Made by a program: the position numbers and the translations under genes
Notes under the pieces: model-generated
Told to the model about the DNA's origin: nothing
Databases searched by the model: none
The model's input: only the letters and a program-made list of their open reading frames with translations
In this document: piece by piece, positions 8,222 through 16,211 of the stretch
Position numbering within the stretch: the stretch's first letter is position 1
Layout of the letters: each line of letters opens with the position of its first letter
DNA from: Anaerolineales bacterium
Lineage (GTDB): Bacteria; Chloroflexota; Anaerolineae; Anaerolineales; Anaerolineaceae
Direction: 5' to 3'
Assembly (NCBI GenBank): GCA_020060485.1
Contig: JAGVAB010000096.1
Coordinates: forward strand, 1-49,675
Length of the DNA stretch: 49,675 bases

Positions 8222-8667
8222 TCAACATCCTTGTGGCTGACGAATTCAAGGCAAGAATATCCCTGTCACAGATCGAGGAAACGGCCCAGGCTGTGATTGA
8301 GAATCAGAAACTGGGACCACCGATTGCATTGTCGGTTGTGGTTGAAAACGACAACACGCTCCAAAATCTCAATCGCCAATTTCGTGAAATAGACGCACCA
8401 ACGGATGTGCTTTCCTTCGCGGCTGGCGAAACTGACCCTGAGACCGGCGAGACATACCTGGGGGATATCGTCCTCTCATTTACCAAAGCTGAAGAACAGG
8501 CAAAGGCCGCAGGTCATTCACTGGACTGCGAGATGCGCCTACTTATCACGCATGGGTTTTTGCACTTGCTGGGGTATGATCACCACACACCAGAAGAAAA
8601 AAACCGGATGTGGTCAATTCAGGACGAAATCTTGAAACCCTTTGGCTGTAGTTCCCCCGAGAATTAA
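8218..8667 (+). CDS. ybeY: Endoribonuclease YbeY
   Basis: 149 residues with the zinc-binding signature HGFLHLLGYDHH near residues 111-122 and the preceding conserved NRQFREIDAPTDVLSF stretch. YbeY is a metal-dependent single-strand RNase that acts in 16S rRNA 3'-end maturation and ribosome quality control in the cytoplasm. Its ATG overlaps the pgpH stop by four bases, so translation is coupled. dgkA follows after 14 bases. Confidence 0.96.
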   Translation: MINILVADEFKARISLSQIEETAQAVIENQKLGPPIALSVVVENDNTLQNLNRQFREIDAPTDVLSFAAGETDPETGETYLGDIVLSFTKAEEQAKAAGHSLDCEMRLLITHGFLHLLGYDHHTPEEKNRMWSIQDEILKPFGCSSPEN

Positions 8668-8681
8668 AACAAATTCCTGCA

Positions 8682-9056
8682 ATGGTTTCCTTTTTCCGCT
8701 CCCGCATCCGCTCCTTCCAGCATGCTTTTGCCGGCCTGTGGTATGTGATCAAAACCCAGAAAAACGCCTGGCTGCACGCAGTTGCGACCATCATTGTCGT
8801 TATCATTGGAATCTGGTTGAAATTGTCATCTGTTAAATGGGCGATTCTTTTCTTGACCATTGGCTCTGTCTGGACCGCGGAATTCATCAACACCGCGCTT
8901 GAAGCGATTGTGGATTTGGCATGTCCGCAGGTTCACCCCCTGGCAAAAGTTGGGAAAGATGTTGGCGCCGCCGCAGTGTTGATCTCCTCCATGTTTGCTG
9001 CGCTGATCGGCATCTTTCTGATCATCATTCCCCTCTTCCAGAAGTTAATGCACTGA
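8682..9056 (+). CDS. dgkA: Diacylglycerol/undecaprenol kinase
   Basis: 124 residues, the usual length for the small integral-membrane lipid kinase. Three membrane helices are visible (about 30-47, 51-72, 96-118). Conserved pieces are RSFQHAFAGL, the Glu-rich EFINTALEAIVDL helix that carries catalytic and metal-binding Glu residues, and KVGKDVGAAAVL. In Gram-positive-like bacteria this family phosphorylates undecaprenol, recycling the peptidoglycan lipid carrier. No ribosome binding site precedes the ATG, fitting coupled translation with ybeY. A strong hairpin terminator lies downstream. Confidence 0.93.
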   Translation: MVSFFRSRIRSFQHAFAGLWYVIKTQKNAWLHAVATIIVVIIGIWLKLSSVKWAILFLTIGSVWTAEFINTALEAIVDLACPQVHPLAKVGKDVGAAAVLISSMFAALIGIFLIIIPLFQKLMH

Positions 9057-9117
9057 CCCATTCATGCTTATGGCTATGCGCATACCCGAATAATAATCCT
9101 GCCTTGGACATGGAATC

Positions 9118-9150
9118 AAGAAGGGATGCGCTCAAAACGCATCCCTTCTT
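9118..9150. terminator. Bidirectional terminator between dgkA and the NarL-type regulator
   Basis: A perfect 13-pair stem AAGAAGGGATGCG/CGCATCCCTTCTT with a seven-base loop lies between two convergent genes. T-rich flanks are short in both directions. Confidence 0.8.
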
Positions 9151-9215
9151 GCATATCATCAAATATTTTCGCTTTCAAATACTTGCCACGCCCCGCCTTG
9201 TCTAAATGCCTCAGG

Positions 9216-9887
9216 CTACAAATATTCCCGCAGGCTGTGCTCCACTGCATAAGCAGCCGCTTCTGCACGGTTGCTCACGCCCAGTTTGGAAAGGATGCTG
9301 CTCACATAATTGCGCACCGTGCCTTCTCCGAGATAAAGCGCTTTGGCAATTTCGCGGTTTGTTTTACCTTCAGAGACCAACAGGAGCACATGTTTTTCTT
9401 GCTGACTCAAATTGGCAAAGGCCGAAGCCTCCTCCTCCTTGACCGCACGGCGCACTTCCTGGAATACACGCTGGGTCACCGCCGGGTCCAGCAAGGCCTC
9501 TCCTCTGCCAACGGCTTCAATCGCTCTGATCAGGTCATCCCCGCCGATTTGTTTCAAAACATAACCGGAGGCGCCAGCTCGAATTGCAGAGAAAAGCATT
9601 TCATCTTCAGCATAGGAGGTCAGAATGATCACGCGTACATCAGGATAATTCTGAGTGATTTCTTCACATACTTCGATCCCGGAAATTCCGGGCAGACGAA
9701 TATCGAGCAAAACAATATCTGGTCGAATGGACTCAATCTTCTCCATGGTTTCTTTGGAATTGGCTGCTTCACCGACCACCTCAAATTGCGGGTGGTGCTC
9801 CAGCAAAGACCGCAATCCCAATCTCACCACTTCATGATCGTCGACCAACAACAAACGTTGCTTGGGTATCAAATCTACCTCCAACAT
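9216..9887 (-). CDS. NarL/FixJ-type response regulator (orphan)
   Basis: 223 residues. The receiver domain has the acidic pair D16/D17, phosphoacceptor D62 (VLLDIRLPG), T90 and K112. The C-terminal LuxR-type helix-turn-helix (about 157-215) has [20 protein letters not shown] and [17 protein letters not shown]. It should bind DNA when phosphorylated by a sensor kinase, but no kinase gene is in the window. The start is not certain: the ATG at 9887 has no ribosome binding site, whereas a TTG five codons later (9872) is preceded by GGAGG at good spacing and would leave a normal receiver start. It is convergent with dgkA. Confidence 0.92.
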   Translation of the reverse strand: MLEVDLIPKQRLLLVDDHEVVRLGLRSLLEHHPQFEVVGEAANSKETMEKIESIRPDIVLLDIRLPGISGIEVCEEITQNYPDVRVIILTSYAEDEMLFSAIRAGASGYVLKQIGGDDLIRAIEAVGRGEALLDPAVTQRVFQEVRRAVKEEEASAFANLSQQEKHVLLLVSEGKTNREIAKALYLGEGTVRNYVSSILSKLGVSNRAEAAAYAVEHSLREYL

Positions 9888-9963
9888 CTTGCGCCCGGAA
9901 CAGACCAGGCGCAGGTCATCCTTATGCTAAAATATTATTCACACCCCTTATTTTACCCCAGTG

Positions 9964-9969
9964 TATAAT
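9964..9969 (+). promoter_or_regulatory. -10 element that decides the start of the C39-like gene
   Basis: A consensus TATAAT here puts the expected transcript start near 9976. This excludes the in-frame TTG at 9971 as the start and favours the ATG at 10007. No clear -35 box is seen. Confidence 0.5.
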
Positions 9970-10006
9970 CTTGGAATACCTTCTGTCTCAATCAAATCAC
10001 AAGCCG

Positions 10007-10519
10007 ATGATAACTTCCCCTTTTCTGCCCGCACTTCAAACAGCCCACCAGCACCAGGGGCAAACGAACCATTGTGGTCCTTTTTGTGCGGCAATCACTG
10101 CATCTGCCCTCAAACAAGAACCACACTATGGTACAAACTTCGTTGGCAAACTGCGGCCAATCCGCTGGAAGGGAATACTGCCAGTGTTGCAGAGAATTCC
10201 GGATTGGGCCACCATGCCATGGGGCACAACTTTCCTGCTCAACGATCTCGGCTTCAAAGCCCAATGGACAGCTTTTTCCACGCAGTTGAACCTCTTTACC
10301 AGCCTGCCTGAAAACCTGGTACAAATTGTCATCATCGGAGAACGGCGGCCTGTGTGGGCGCATTATTTGATTCTGGCAGCATATGAAGCCCGTATGGGGT
10401 ACGGTTTTATTGATCCGGCGCTCGCCAATGCCGATCTGCATTGGTACTTGCCAGCAGAATTTGCCAAACTCTGGAACAATTACGGCCGTGTTCAGATCAA
10501 GGTCTATCCGGGTGCCTAA
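10007..10519 (+). CDS. Peptidase C39-like cysteine-protease-fold protein
   Basis: 170 residues. The pattern fits a papain-like C39 fold: a Gln (Q17) ahead of the nucleophile Cys in NHCGPFCAAI (C23), a His in VWAHYLILAAYE and an Asp in YGFIDPAL. There is no signal peptide, membrane segment, ABC transporter or bacteriocin precursor nearby, so a role in leader-peptide removal is not supported. An intracellular amidase or peptidase role is possible. The start is chosen from the -10 element at 9964-9969. Its last four bases overlap the convergent exonuclease gene. I cannot name a substrate. Confidence 0.72.
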   Translation: MITSPFLPALQTAHQHQGQTNHCGPFCAAITASALKQEPHYGTNFVGKLRPIRWKGILPVLQRIPDWATMPWGTTFLLNDLGFKAQWTAFSTQLNLFTSLPENLVQIVIIGERRPVWAHYLILAAYEARMGYGFIDPALANADLHWYLPAEFAKLWNNYGRVQIKVYPGA

Positions 10520-11280
10520 ATCTCCAGGATCAATGAAACCGGGCAATGATCTGATCCCATAACGTCATCATGAATAACCACATCCCTGACCTTTTCCATA
10601 ATCCCTTCCGTCACAAGATAATAGTCCAACCGCCAGCCGATATTTCGCGAGCGAGCCCCAAACCGGTAAGTCCACCACGAGTACTGCACCTTGTCGGGGT
10701 AAAGCTGCCTAAAGGCATCTGTGAAGCCATGTTCCATGTATCGGTCAATCCATGCCCGCTCTTCTGGCAAAAATCCGGATGTCTTTTGATTGGATTTTGG
10801 GTTGGCCAGGTCAATTTCATTATGGGCTGTATTAAAATCTCCGGTAATGATCACTTGCTGGCCATCCGCAATCAATCGATCACAATGATCTAAAAACGCC
10901 GCATAAAACCCCAGTTTGTAATCTAGGCGTTCCTGATCACGCTGTCCATTGGGAAAATATACATTAAAAAGATAAAAGTCGGAGAATTGCGTCATCAAGA
11001 CCCTGCCTTCGTTATCATATTCCGGCACACTGAACCCACATTGCGCAGCCAGCGGCAGCCCTTTGGAAAAGGTTGCCACACCGCTATATCCGGCTCGCTT
11101 CGCAGGATTCCAGTATTGATGATAGTCTGGCATAGCTCGCAAATCCTCATCAACCTGTTCAGCATAGGCCTTGATCTCTTGCACACACAACACATCCGGC
11201 TGTTCGTTTTTGAACCAGTCGAGAAAGCCTTTTCCCATTGCCGCCCGAATTCCATTGACATTCCACGTTGTAATTTTCAT
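10516..11280 (-). CDS. xth: Exodeoxyribonuclease III (AP endonuclease)
   Basis: 254 residues, full length for the ExoIII/AP-endonuclease family. Catalytic motifs are present in order: N7 in WNVNGIR, E35 in CVQEIKA, a GDFNTAHNEIDL stretch in the middle, WWTYRFGARSRNIGWRLDY, and SDHCPV at the end. The enzyme incises abasic sites and removes 3'-blocking groups in base-excision repair. The ATG is preceded by AGGAAAG. The gene is transcribed alone, divergent from the receiver gene at 11332 and convergent with the C39-like gene. Confidence 0.96.
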   Translation of the reverse strand: MKITTWNVNGIRAAMGKGFLDWFKNEQPDVLCVQEIKAYAEQVDEDLRAMPDYHQYWNPAKRAGYSGVATFSKGLPLAAQCGFSVPEYDNEGRVLMTQFSDFYLFNVYFPNGQRDQERLDYKLGFYAAFLDHCDRLIADGQQVIITGDFNTAHNEIDLANPKSNQKTSGFLPEERAWIDRYMEHGFTDAFRQLYPDKVQYSWWTYRFGARSRNIGWRLDYYLVTEGIMEKVRDVVIHDDVMGSDHCPVSLILEI

Positions 11281-11331
11281 GATTGATTTTCTTTCCTGTG
11301 GTAAACTTAATCATAGTTGAGGAGAAATACT

Positions 11332-11736
11332 ATGGAAGCAAAACAAACCCTTAAGGTAGTATACATCGAAGACGATCCTGAAATGATCAATTTGGTCACC
11401 CTTATTTTAAGTCGACGAGGTTTTTTGGTAAAGGGTGCCCACGGTGGACGTGAAGGTCTTGACCTTGTGAGGCTCGAACTCCCGGATTTGATTCTCCTTG
11501 ACCTGATGATGCCGGACCTTGATGGCTGGGATCTGTATCAACAATTGAAAGCTGGTGCCGAGACGCGTGATATCCCCGTAATCGTCATAACGGCAAAATC
11601 TCAACCGATTGACCGCGTTCTGGGGCTGCATATCGCAAAAGTAGATGACTACATCAGCAAACCCTTCCACCCTGAAGACCTTCTTGATAGTATTCAAAAA
11701 GTATTCAAGGCCAGAGCGGAAAACACAACAACCTGA
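11332..11736 (+). CDS. Single-domain response regulator (CheY-like)
   Basis: 134 residues, a receiver domain only. Visible residues are E13/D14/D15, phosphoacceptor D57 in ILLDLMMPD, T87 in VIVITAKS and K110 in YISKPF. No output domain is fused, so the signal must pass by protein contact or phosphotransfer. The ATG at 11332 follows GAGGAG; an in-frame TTG 15 bases earlier overlaps that site and is rejected. The DUF192 gene begins nine bases after the stop, suggesting a small operon with the LysM/M23 gene. Confidence 0.92.
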   Translation: MEAKQTLKVVYIEDDPEMINLVTLILSRRGFLVKGAHGGREGLDLVRLELPDLILLDLMMPDLDGWDLYQQLKAGAETRDIPVIVITAKSQPIDRVLGLHIAKVDDYISKPFHPEDLLDSIQKVFKARAENTTT

Positions 11737-11745
11737 CTTGGGTGA

Positions 11746-12114
11746 ATGAAAAACATCAAGATACTAAACCGATCAACCCCGAGTTGTCCGCCAATATCTG
11801 CAAAATATTGCGACACTTTCATGTGTCGCTTTCTTGGTCTAATGCGGCACAAGTCGCTTGCCGCAAACCAGGGGTTGTTGCTTGTGGAAAAAGGGGAATC
11901 CAGGATCAACACCGCCATTCATATGCTCTTCATGAAATTTGACATCGCCGCCATCTGGATCAATGAGGAGTTTCAGGTTGTTGACACTGTCCTTGCCAAA
12001 CGCTGGAAGATCAGTTACATGCCCCAATCCCCTGCCAAATTTATCCTGGAAACACACCCCTCACGGTTGAATGATTTCTCCATCGGAGATCAGTTGTATT
12101 TTGAAGACGTATAG
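11746..12114 (+). CDS. DUF192 family protein
   Basis: 122 residues. The DUF192 core is visible: FLGLMRHKSLAANQGLLLVE, then the INTAIHMLFMKFDIAAIWIN stretch (the family's HMFFMRFPIDVVFLD-type motif), ending with GDQLYFED. DUF192 proteins are small beta-barrel proteins of unknown function, often exported; no signal peptide is evident here. The N-terminal 25 residues match nothing I know, so the start may lie further downstream. The 3' end overlaps the beginning of the LysM/M23 gene. Confidence 0.8.
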   Translation: MKNIKILNRSTPSCPPISAKYCDTFMCRFLGLMRHKSLAANQGLLLVEKGESRINTAIHMLFMKFDIAAIWINEEFQVVDTVLAKRWKISYMPQSPAKFILETHPSRLNDFSIGDQLYFEDV

Positions 12115-13498
12115 AAGAATTCTCTCAGCAAGCCTGCTGTTCATTCTCATTCTCCTTTCTCCTGGTGCTGCGTATGCCCAAGATGAAATTGAACTGCCCA
12201 TTTACATCGTCCAGCCCGGCGACACCCTCAGTACGATTGCAGCCCGTTTTGGTGTTTCGATCAATGACATCATTGACACCAACGAGATTACCAACCCCAA
12301 TGCCATTGGAGCCGGCGCCGAACTGCGTATTCCCGGTTTGGAAGGCATCCAGGGGCGGCTGACAACCAGTGTCGTGCCCTTGGGGAACAATTATTTCGAA
12401 TTACTGACTTCGCGGCAGCTGCCTGAAAGCCAATTCGTCAAATTGAATCGCATCACCAGCCCGGCAGAAATTGTTGCCGGCACCAAGTTGCTCATGCCAG
12501 AGCTAGGCGAAACAGAGCTCCTCAAACCCTTTTTCTCAGTAAAAAACGGACAAACGAGCCTGGAAATGGCACTGGTTGTAGGCCAAAATCCCTGGGTGTT
12601 GATGAGCGAAAATAACCGCCAAGGGGGTTGGGATTTACTGACCTCGGAGCAGGTTTTTTCTTCAGTTGCGGGTGCTTTGCTGCCGCAGAACCTGATCTCC
12701 GCATCCATTTCAGACCTTGAGATCACCCCTCTGCCGCTAACGCAGGGACGAACGATCGTTGTGCGCCTGAAAACCGACCAGATTTTGTCAATTACAGGTT
12801 CGCTTGCCAACCGCAAACTCAATTTTTTTGAGACAGAGCAGGGAGAGTATGCTGCCATTCAGGGAATCTACGCCCGCCAGGAACTTGGCCCGGCAGCCTT
12901 TGATATCCACATCACCAATTCAAACGGAATCACTGACAGCTATGCGCAGTATATTCTTGTCGAAGCCGGGAATTTTGGCCGGCAGGCTGCACTTGTTGTT
13001 GACCCAAGCGTCATTGACCCTGCCATAACCGTGCCAGAGGATCAATTTGTGCGCTCGATCACGCAAGTCGTTACGCCGATCCAATACTGGAGCGGCGCAT
13101 TTTCCGCCCTGACTGATGATCCTTGCATCAACGCGCCTTTTGGTACCAGCCGCTCATATAATAATGGTGCTTACCTGTATTACCACACCGGTGTTGATTT
13201 TGGGGTGTGTGCACAAAATCTGAATATTTACGCCCCGGCCGCGGGCGTGGTAGCTTTCACCGGGCCGTTGGAAATATGTGGCAATGCCACCTACATCGAC
13301 CACGGGCAAGGCGTTTTCAGCGGAATTTGCCATCAGGCAGAAACCTACATCAATATCGGCGATCAGGTTACTCCAGGTATGCTCATCGGCAAAATTGGTA
13401 ATACGGGCCGCTCCACCGGACCTCATCTGCATTGGGAAGTCTGGGCTGGAGGAGTCCAGGTTAATCCCTTGGAATGGCTTGGCACTTCCTTCCCCTGA
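12101..13498 (+). CDS. Secreted LysM / M23-family cell-wall peptidase
   Basis: About 465 residues. A TTG at 12101 gives a compact signal peptide (KTYRRILS, a hydrophobic stretch, then AYAQ) and is preceded by GGAG; an ATG at 12071 inside the DUF192 gene is the alternative. After the signal comes a LysM domain (YIVQPGDTLSTIAARFG), a second degenerate LysM-like stretch, a middle beta-rich region of about 200 residues, and a C-terminal M23 domain with HTGVDFG, HGQGV, IDHG and HLHWEVW. The M23 zinc ligands (HxxxD and HxH) are present, so it is probably active or a LytM-type activator acting on peptidoglycan stems outside the membrane. It seems co-transcribed with the receiver and DUF192 genes. 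Confidence 0.88.
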   Translation: MKTYRRILSASLLFILILLSPGAAYAQDEIELPIYIVQPGDTLSTIAARFGVSINDIIDTNEITNPNAIGAGAELRIPGLEGIQGRLTTSVVPLGNNYFELLTSRQLPESQFVKLNRITSPAEIVAGTKLLMPELGETELLKPFFSVKNGQTSLEMALVVGQNPWVLMSENNRQGGWDLLTSEQVFSSVAGALLPQNLISASISDLEITPLPLTQGRTIVVRLKTDQILSITGSLANRKLNFFETEQGEYAAIQGIYARQELGPAAFDIHITNSNGITDSYAQYILVEAGNFGRQAALVVDPSVIDPAITVPEDQFVRSITQVVTPIQYWSGAFSALTDDPCINAPFGTSRSYNNGAYLYYHTGVDFGVCAQNLNIYAPAAGVVAFTGPLEICGNATYIDHGQGVFSGICHQAETYINIGDQVTPGMLIGKIGNTGRSTGPHLHWEVWAGGVQVNPLEWLGTSFP

Positions 13499-13528
13499 TT
13501 GCCGTCAATGTTCGCGATCAAGCTACGG

Positions 13529-13534
13529 TATAAT
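13529..13534 (+). promoter_or_regulatory. -10 element for the unrecognised gene pair
   Basis: A consensus TATAAT lies 49 bases before the ATG at 13584. No convincing -35 box is visible. Confidence 0.45.
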
Positions 13535-13583
13535 AAAACATCTTTAGAAAAGAGAGTATTTTGACAGCCCCCAGGTAACAATT

Positions 13584-15191
13584 ATGGTAACTATGAACAC
13601 TATTCAATCCAAACTAGACCAAAATTATTGGAACAACTTTCAGATTGGCGAAGAAGACCTGGAATTCCTTTACGGCTACTTGCTAGAAGTAGAAACCCCT
13701 CTCACTTCCTTGCAATTACTTGAAGCCCTGATCGCTAACAGGATACAGAAGGAACAGCAAAACATCGAAAAAGAGATCACGTCAACCGCGCAAATCTATC
13801 TGCCAAAAGAAAAATATCAAATTGGCCAAACTTTGACCTTCCCTTCATTGGGATATCAAAAAGGTCAGATTTCCGCTGTGCGACCAGGCATCAACCCTGA
13901 TGTGTCTGATTTTGAAGTACTTGTTGTGGAAATGGAAACCGGAGAAGAGCGCAGCTTTGCCAGCAGCCTGGATGATCACGCCCTGAACCTGGTTCAATCC
14001 ATCACTGATGATGATCCCATCTTGAATCCTGTCAATCTGGTCAAACAACATGGCGATGTGTTGAAAATGCGCCTTTCCGAGACCCTGGAGCAAAACGAAG
14101 GCCTGGTACAAATTGCCGGACGCTGGTTCCCGGAAGCGCTACTGGTTGATATCAACATTGGCTATCTAAACATGGCCGAAGCGCTGCTGGAAATGGAAGC
14201 TGGCGGCCCACTCTCCACCTCCTCCATTCTGGAGCAAATCGAGCTGCCCACAGATGTTAACCTGAAACTGACTGAATTCTCATTGAATTATTCTCTGCAA
14301 GAAGATCAAAGGTTTGATGAGGTTGGCCCTGCCGGCGAAACTCAATGGTTCTTGAAACGTCTCGAGCCCGAAATGGTTCGGGAGGTTCCCATTTTTTTGC
14401 AGCATGAAGATTTTGATTTTGACCAGGAACAAACCAAATCATTGATCCAGATGCTCGAGAATGACGTGATCGATGAGCTGCAAGCCGAAAGCGAGTGTTG
14501 CCAGGATGATGAAGAGGTACCTGTTAGTTTGATCTTCCCGCATTGGCGGGCCGGAACATTGCCTTTGTCTGACAGGATACACCGCCTTTTCCCTACAGCC
14601 TACGAAGCACCCAGAGTTCAATTCTCATTCATTGATGCAGACACCAATGAGACCTTTCCTGGTTGGGTGGTCCGACCTTCGAAATATGTCTTCGGCTTGA
14701 AAGAGTGGTACGAACAGCACGTTCTCATCCCTGGAAGCATGGTATTTATCCGCCGCGGCGATCACCCAGGCAAGGTTGTCGTCCGCTGTGAAAAACGCCG
14801 GCCAAATCGGGAATGGGTGCGCACAGCTCTGATCGGCAATGATGGCGGCGTCGTTTTTGCCATGTTGAAGCAACTCGTCACACCTGGTTTCAATGATCGT
14901 ATGGCGATTGCCGTTCCAGAAACGGACATTCTGGACGATCTCTGGCAAAAGAAGTCCTTGCTCAAAAGGCCATTTGAGAAGATTGTCTTTTCCATGCTGC
15001 AAGAGTTGGCAAAATTGAATCCTCAAGGACATGTTCACGCCCTTGAGCTGTATGCTGCTGTCAACATCGTTCGCCGCTGTCCCCCAGGGGCCATTCTGGA
15101 TGTGCTGTCCAATTCTTCCTGGGCAAATCACCTCGGTGATCTATACTTCCGCATTGAGGAATCGTCGCGCACCGGAGGTAAACATGACTGA
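13584..15191 (+). CDS. Unrecognised 535-residue protein, possible winged-helix content
   Basis: I do not recognise this family. It is soluble, acidic and without a signal peptide. Near the N-terminus, PLTSLQLLEALIANRIQKEQ resembles the first helices of a HARE-type winged helix. A second such module may lie near 210-260 (GPLSTSSILEQIELP ... FDEVGPAGETQWFLKRLEP). It contains a beta-rich middle with FPHWRAGTLPLSDRI and PGWVVRPSKYVFGL, and a helical C-terminus with AVNIVRRCPPGAILDVL. The ATG at 13584 is preceded by AGG at suitable spacing. The next gene overlaps its end by eight bases, so the two proteins are probably made together. DNA or RNA-polymerase contact is a guess from the winged-helix look only. 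Confidence 0.75.
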   Translation: MVTMNTIQSKLDQNYWNNFQIGEEDLEFLYGYLLEVETPLTSLQLLEALIANRIQKEQQNIEKEITSTAQIYLPKEKYQIGQTLTFPSLGYQKGQISAVRPGINPDVSDFEVLVVEMETGEERSFASSLDDHALNLVQSITDDDPILNPVNLVKQHGDVLKMRLSETLEQNEGLVQIAGRWFPEALLVDINIGYLNMAEALLEMEAGGPLSTSSILEQIELPTDVNLKLTEFSLNYSLQEDQRFDEVGPAGETQWFLKRLEPEMVREVPIFLQHEDFDFDQEQTKSLIQMLENDVIDELQAESECCQDDEEVPVSLIFPHWRAGTLPLSDRIHRLFPTAYEAPRVQFSFIDADTNETFPGWVVRPSKYVFGLKEWYEQHVLIPGSMVFIRRGDHPGKVVVRCEKRRPNREWVRTALIGNDGGVVFAMLKQLVTPGFNDRMAIAVPETDILDDLWQKKSLLKRPFEKIVFSMLQELAKLNPQGHVHALELYAAVNIVRRCPPGAILDVLSNSSWANHLGDLYFRIEESSRTGGKHD

Positions 15192-15618
15192 GAAAAGAGC
15201 TTTTAGCCTGGTAAAACCAACCAAAGACACACCGTTTCACATTGATTTTGACTGGTGGAAAGAGTATGACAACAACTGGCAGGTTTATTTGCAGAGTTAC
15301 CTGTGCGAAGAGCATAGGCGCCAATTCGATGAGCTCGAACAGGGTACGCTGATTGACTGGATTGACCCGCAAACCGCTGAAGTGCATCAGGTGGATGGAC
15401 TGCAACACACCTTGATCTCCCATTGCGCCAAACAACCAGATTTCATTACCCCGCAGACCTCTCTGGTCAATGCAGTATTTCGATTATTTCTGGCAAATGG
15501 CAATACTCCCCTGACCCCGCTCGAAATTGCAGACCAAACTTCAAAATCGGCTGATATCATTTTGCGCACCATTGCAGGCCCAACTGTGTACAAAGGAATT
15601 CGTCCCTGCCACAAATAG
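15184..15618 (+). CDS. Unrecognised 144-residue partner protein
   Basis: A soluble protein with aromatic-rich FHIDFDWWKEYDNNWQVYL near the N-terminus and a C-terminal part (LTPLEIADQTSKSADIILRTI) that looks like a short helix-turn-helix. I cannot assign a family. The ATG at 15184 is preceded by GGAGGT and overlaps the end of the 535-residue gene by eight bases, so the two are translationally coupled. tRNA-Arg follows. Confidence 0.72.
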   Translation: MTEKRAFSLVKPTKDTPFHIDFDWWKEYDNNWQVYLQSYLCEEHRRQFDELEQGTLIDWIDPQTAEVHQVDGLQHTLISHCAKQPDFITPQTSLVNAVFRLFLANGNTPLTPLEIADQTSKSADIILRTIAGPTVYKGIRPCHK

Positions 15619-15630
15619 GCAAAGCTGGTT

Positions 15631-15636
15631 TATAAT
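15631..15636 (+). promoter_or_regulatory. -10 element upstream of tRNA-Arg
   Basis: A consensus TATAAT lies 40 bases before the tRNA 5' end, directly after the stop of the preceding gene. A -35 match is poor. Confidence 0.45.
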
Positions 15637-15676
15637 TCGCAAGTTGCGACAAAGCAAAAAACCATCGCAGATAATG

Positions 15677-15752
15677 GCCCCTGTAGCTCAATGGACAGAG
15701 CGTCGGTCTTCTAAACCGCAGGTTGTGGGTTCGAGTCCCGCCAGGGGCGCCA
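15677..15752 (+). tRNA. tRNA-Arg (TCT), CCA encoded
   Basis: Complete cloverleaf. The acceptor stem GCCCCTG/CAGGGGC is perfect, the D-arm has GCTC/GAGC, the anticodon loop is CTTCTAA with anticodon TCT, and the T-loop is TTCGAGT. The discriminator is G and a genomic CCA ends the gene. The outermost anticodon-stem pair is a T-C mismatch. In contrast to the tRNA-Asp of this window, CCA is encoded. Confidence 0.95.
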
Positions 15753-15827
15753 GTTCCAGTCAGGCGGGAATTGACAAACCGGTTTTCACAATATTGAATG
15801 AGCTTGACAACATATTCGGAAGTAGAA

Positions 15828-16211
15828 ATGCCACAAACCAATGGGATAAAGAAGATTGTTCTTTTTGATGATGATCCAACCATGCGTACCTTACTGGAAA
15901 CTTTGTTAGGCATGGAAGGTTTCTCTGCAAAAGCATATATTGAAAAACAGGGCGATGATTTTGTCGAGTTCGTGAGGGCGGAAAAACCTGACGCTGTACT
16001 GCTTGACGTGCACCTCACTTACTCCAGCGGCGTGGATCTTCTGACTGAAATTCGGTCAGACGAGCAGCTAAAAGACATGCACGTCCTGATGACATCCGGC
16101 ATGGATATGAAAGCCATCTGCCTCCAAGCTGGTGCAGATGGCTTTTTATTGAAACCCTATATGCCAGACGAATTGATTTCTTGGTTACGCGAAATTTTCA
16201 AACAGAATTAG
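15828..16211 (+). CDS. Single-domain response regulator (CheY-like)
   Basis: 127 residues, a receiver domain only, with the acidic cluster D14-D16, phosphoacceptor D60 in AVLLDVHLT, S90 in LMTSGMD and K109 in FLLKPYMP. The ATG at 15828 follows GGAAG; an earlier in-frame ATG at 15798 lacks a ribosome binding site. The last 14 bases overlap the convergent DUF58 gene. No kinase or output gene lies next to it. Confidence 0.9.
   Translation: MPQTNGIKKIVLFDDDPTMRTLLETLLGMEGFSAKAYIEKQGDDFVEFVRAEKPDAVLLDVHLTYSSGVDLLTEIRSDEQLKDMHVLMTSGMDMKAICLQAGADGFLLKPYMPDELISWLREIFKQN

Noticed and set aside
9126..9968. 280-residue plus-strand frame
   Set aside because: It is the antisense shadow of the NarL-type regulator, whose receiver and LuxR motifs are clear on the other strand.
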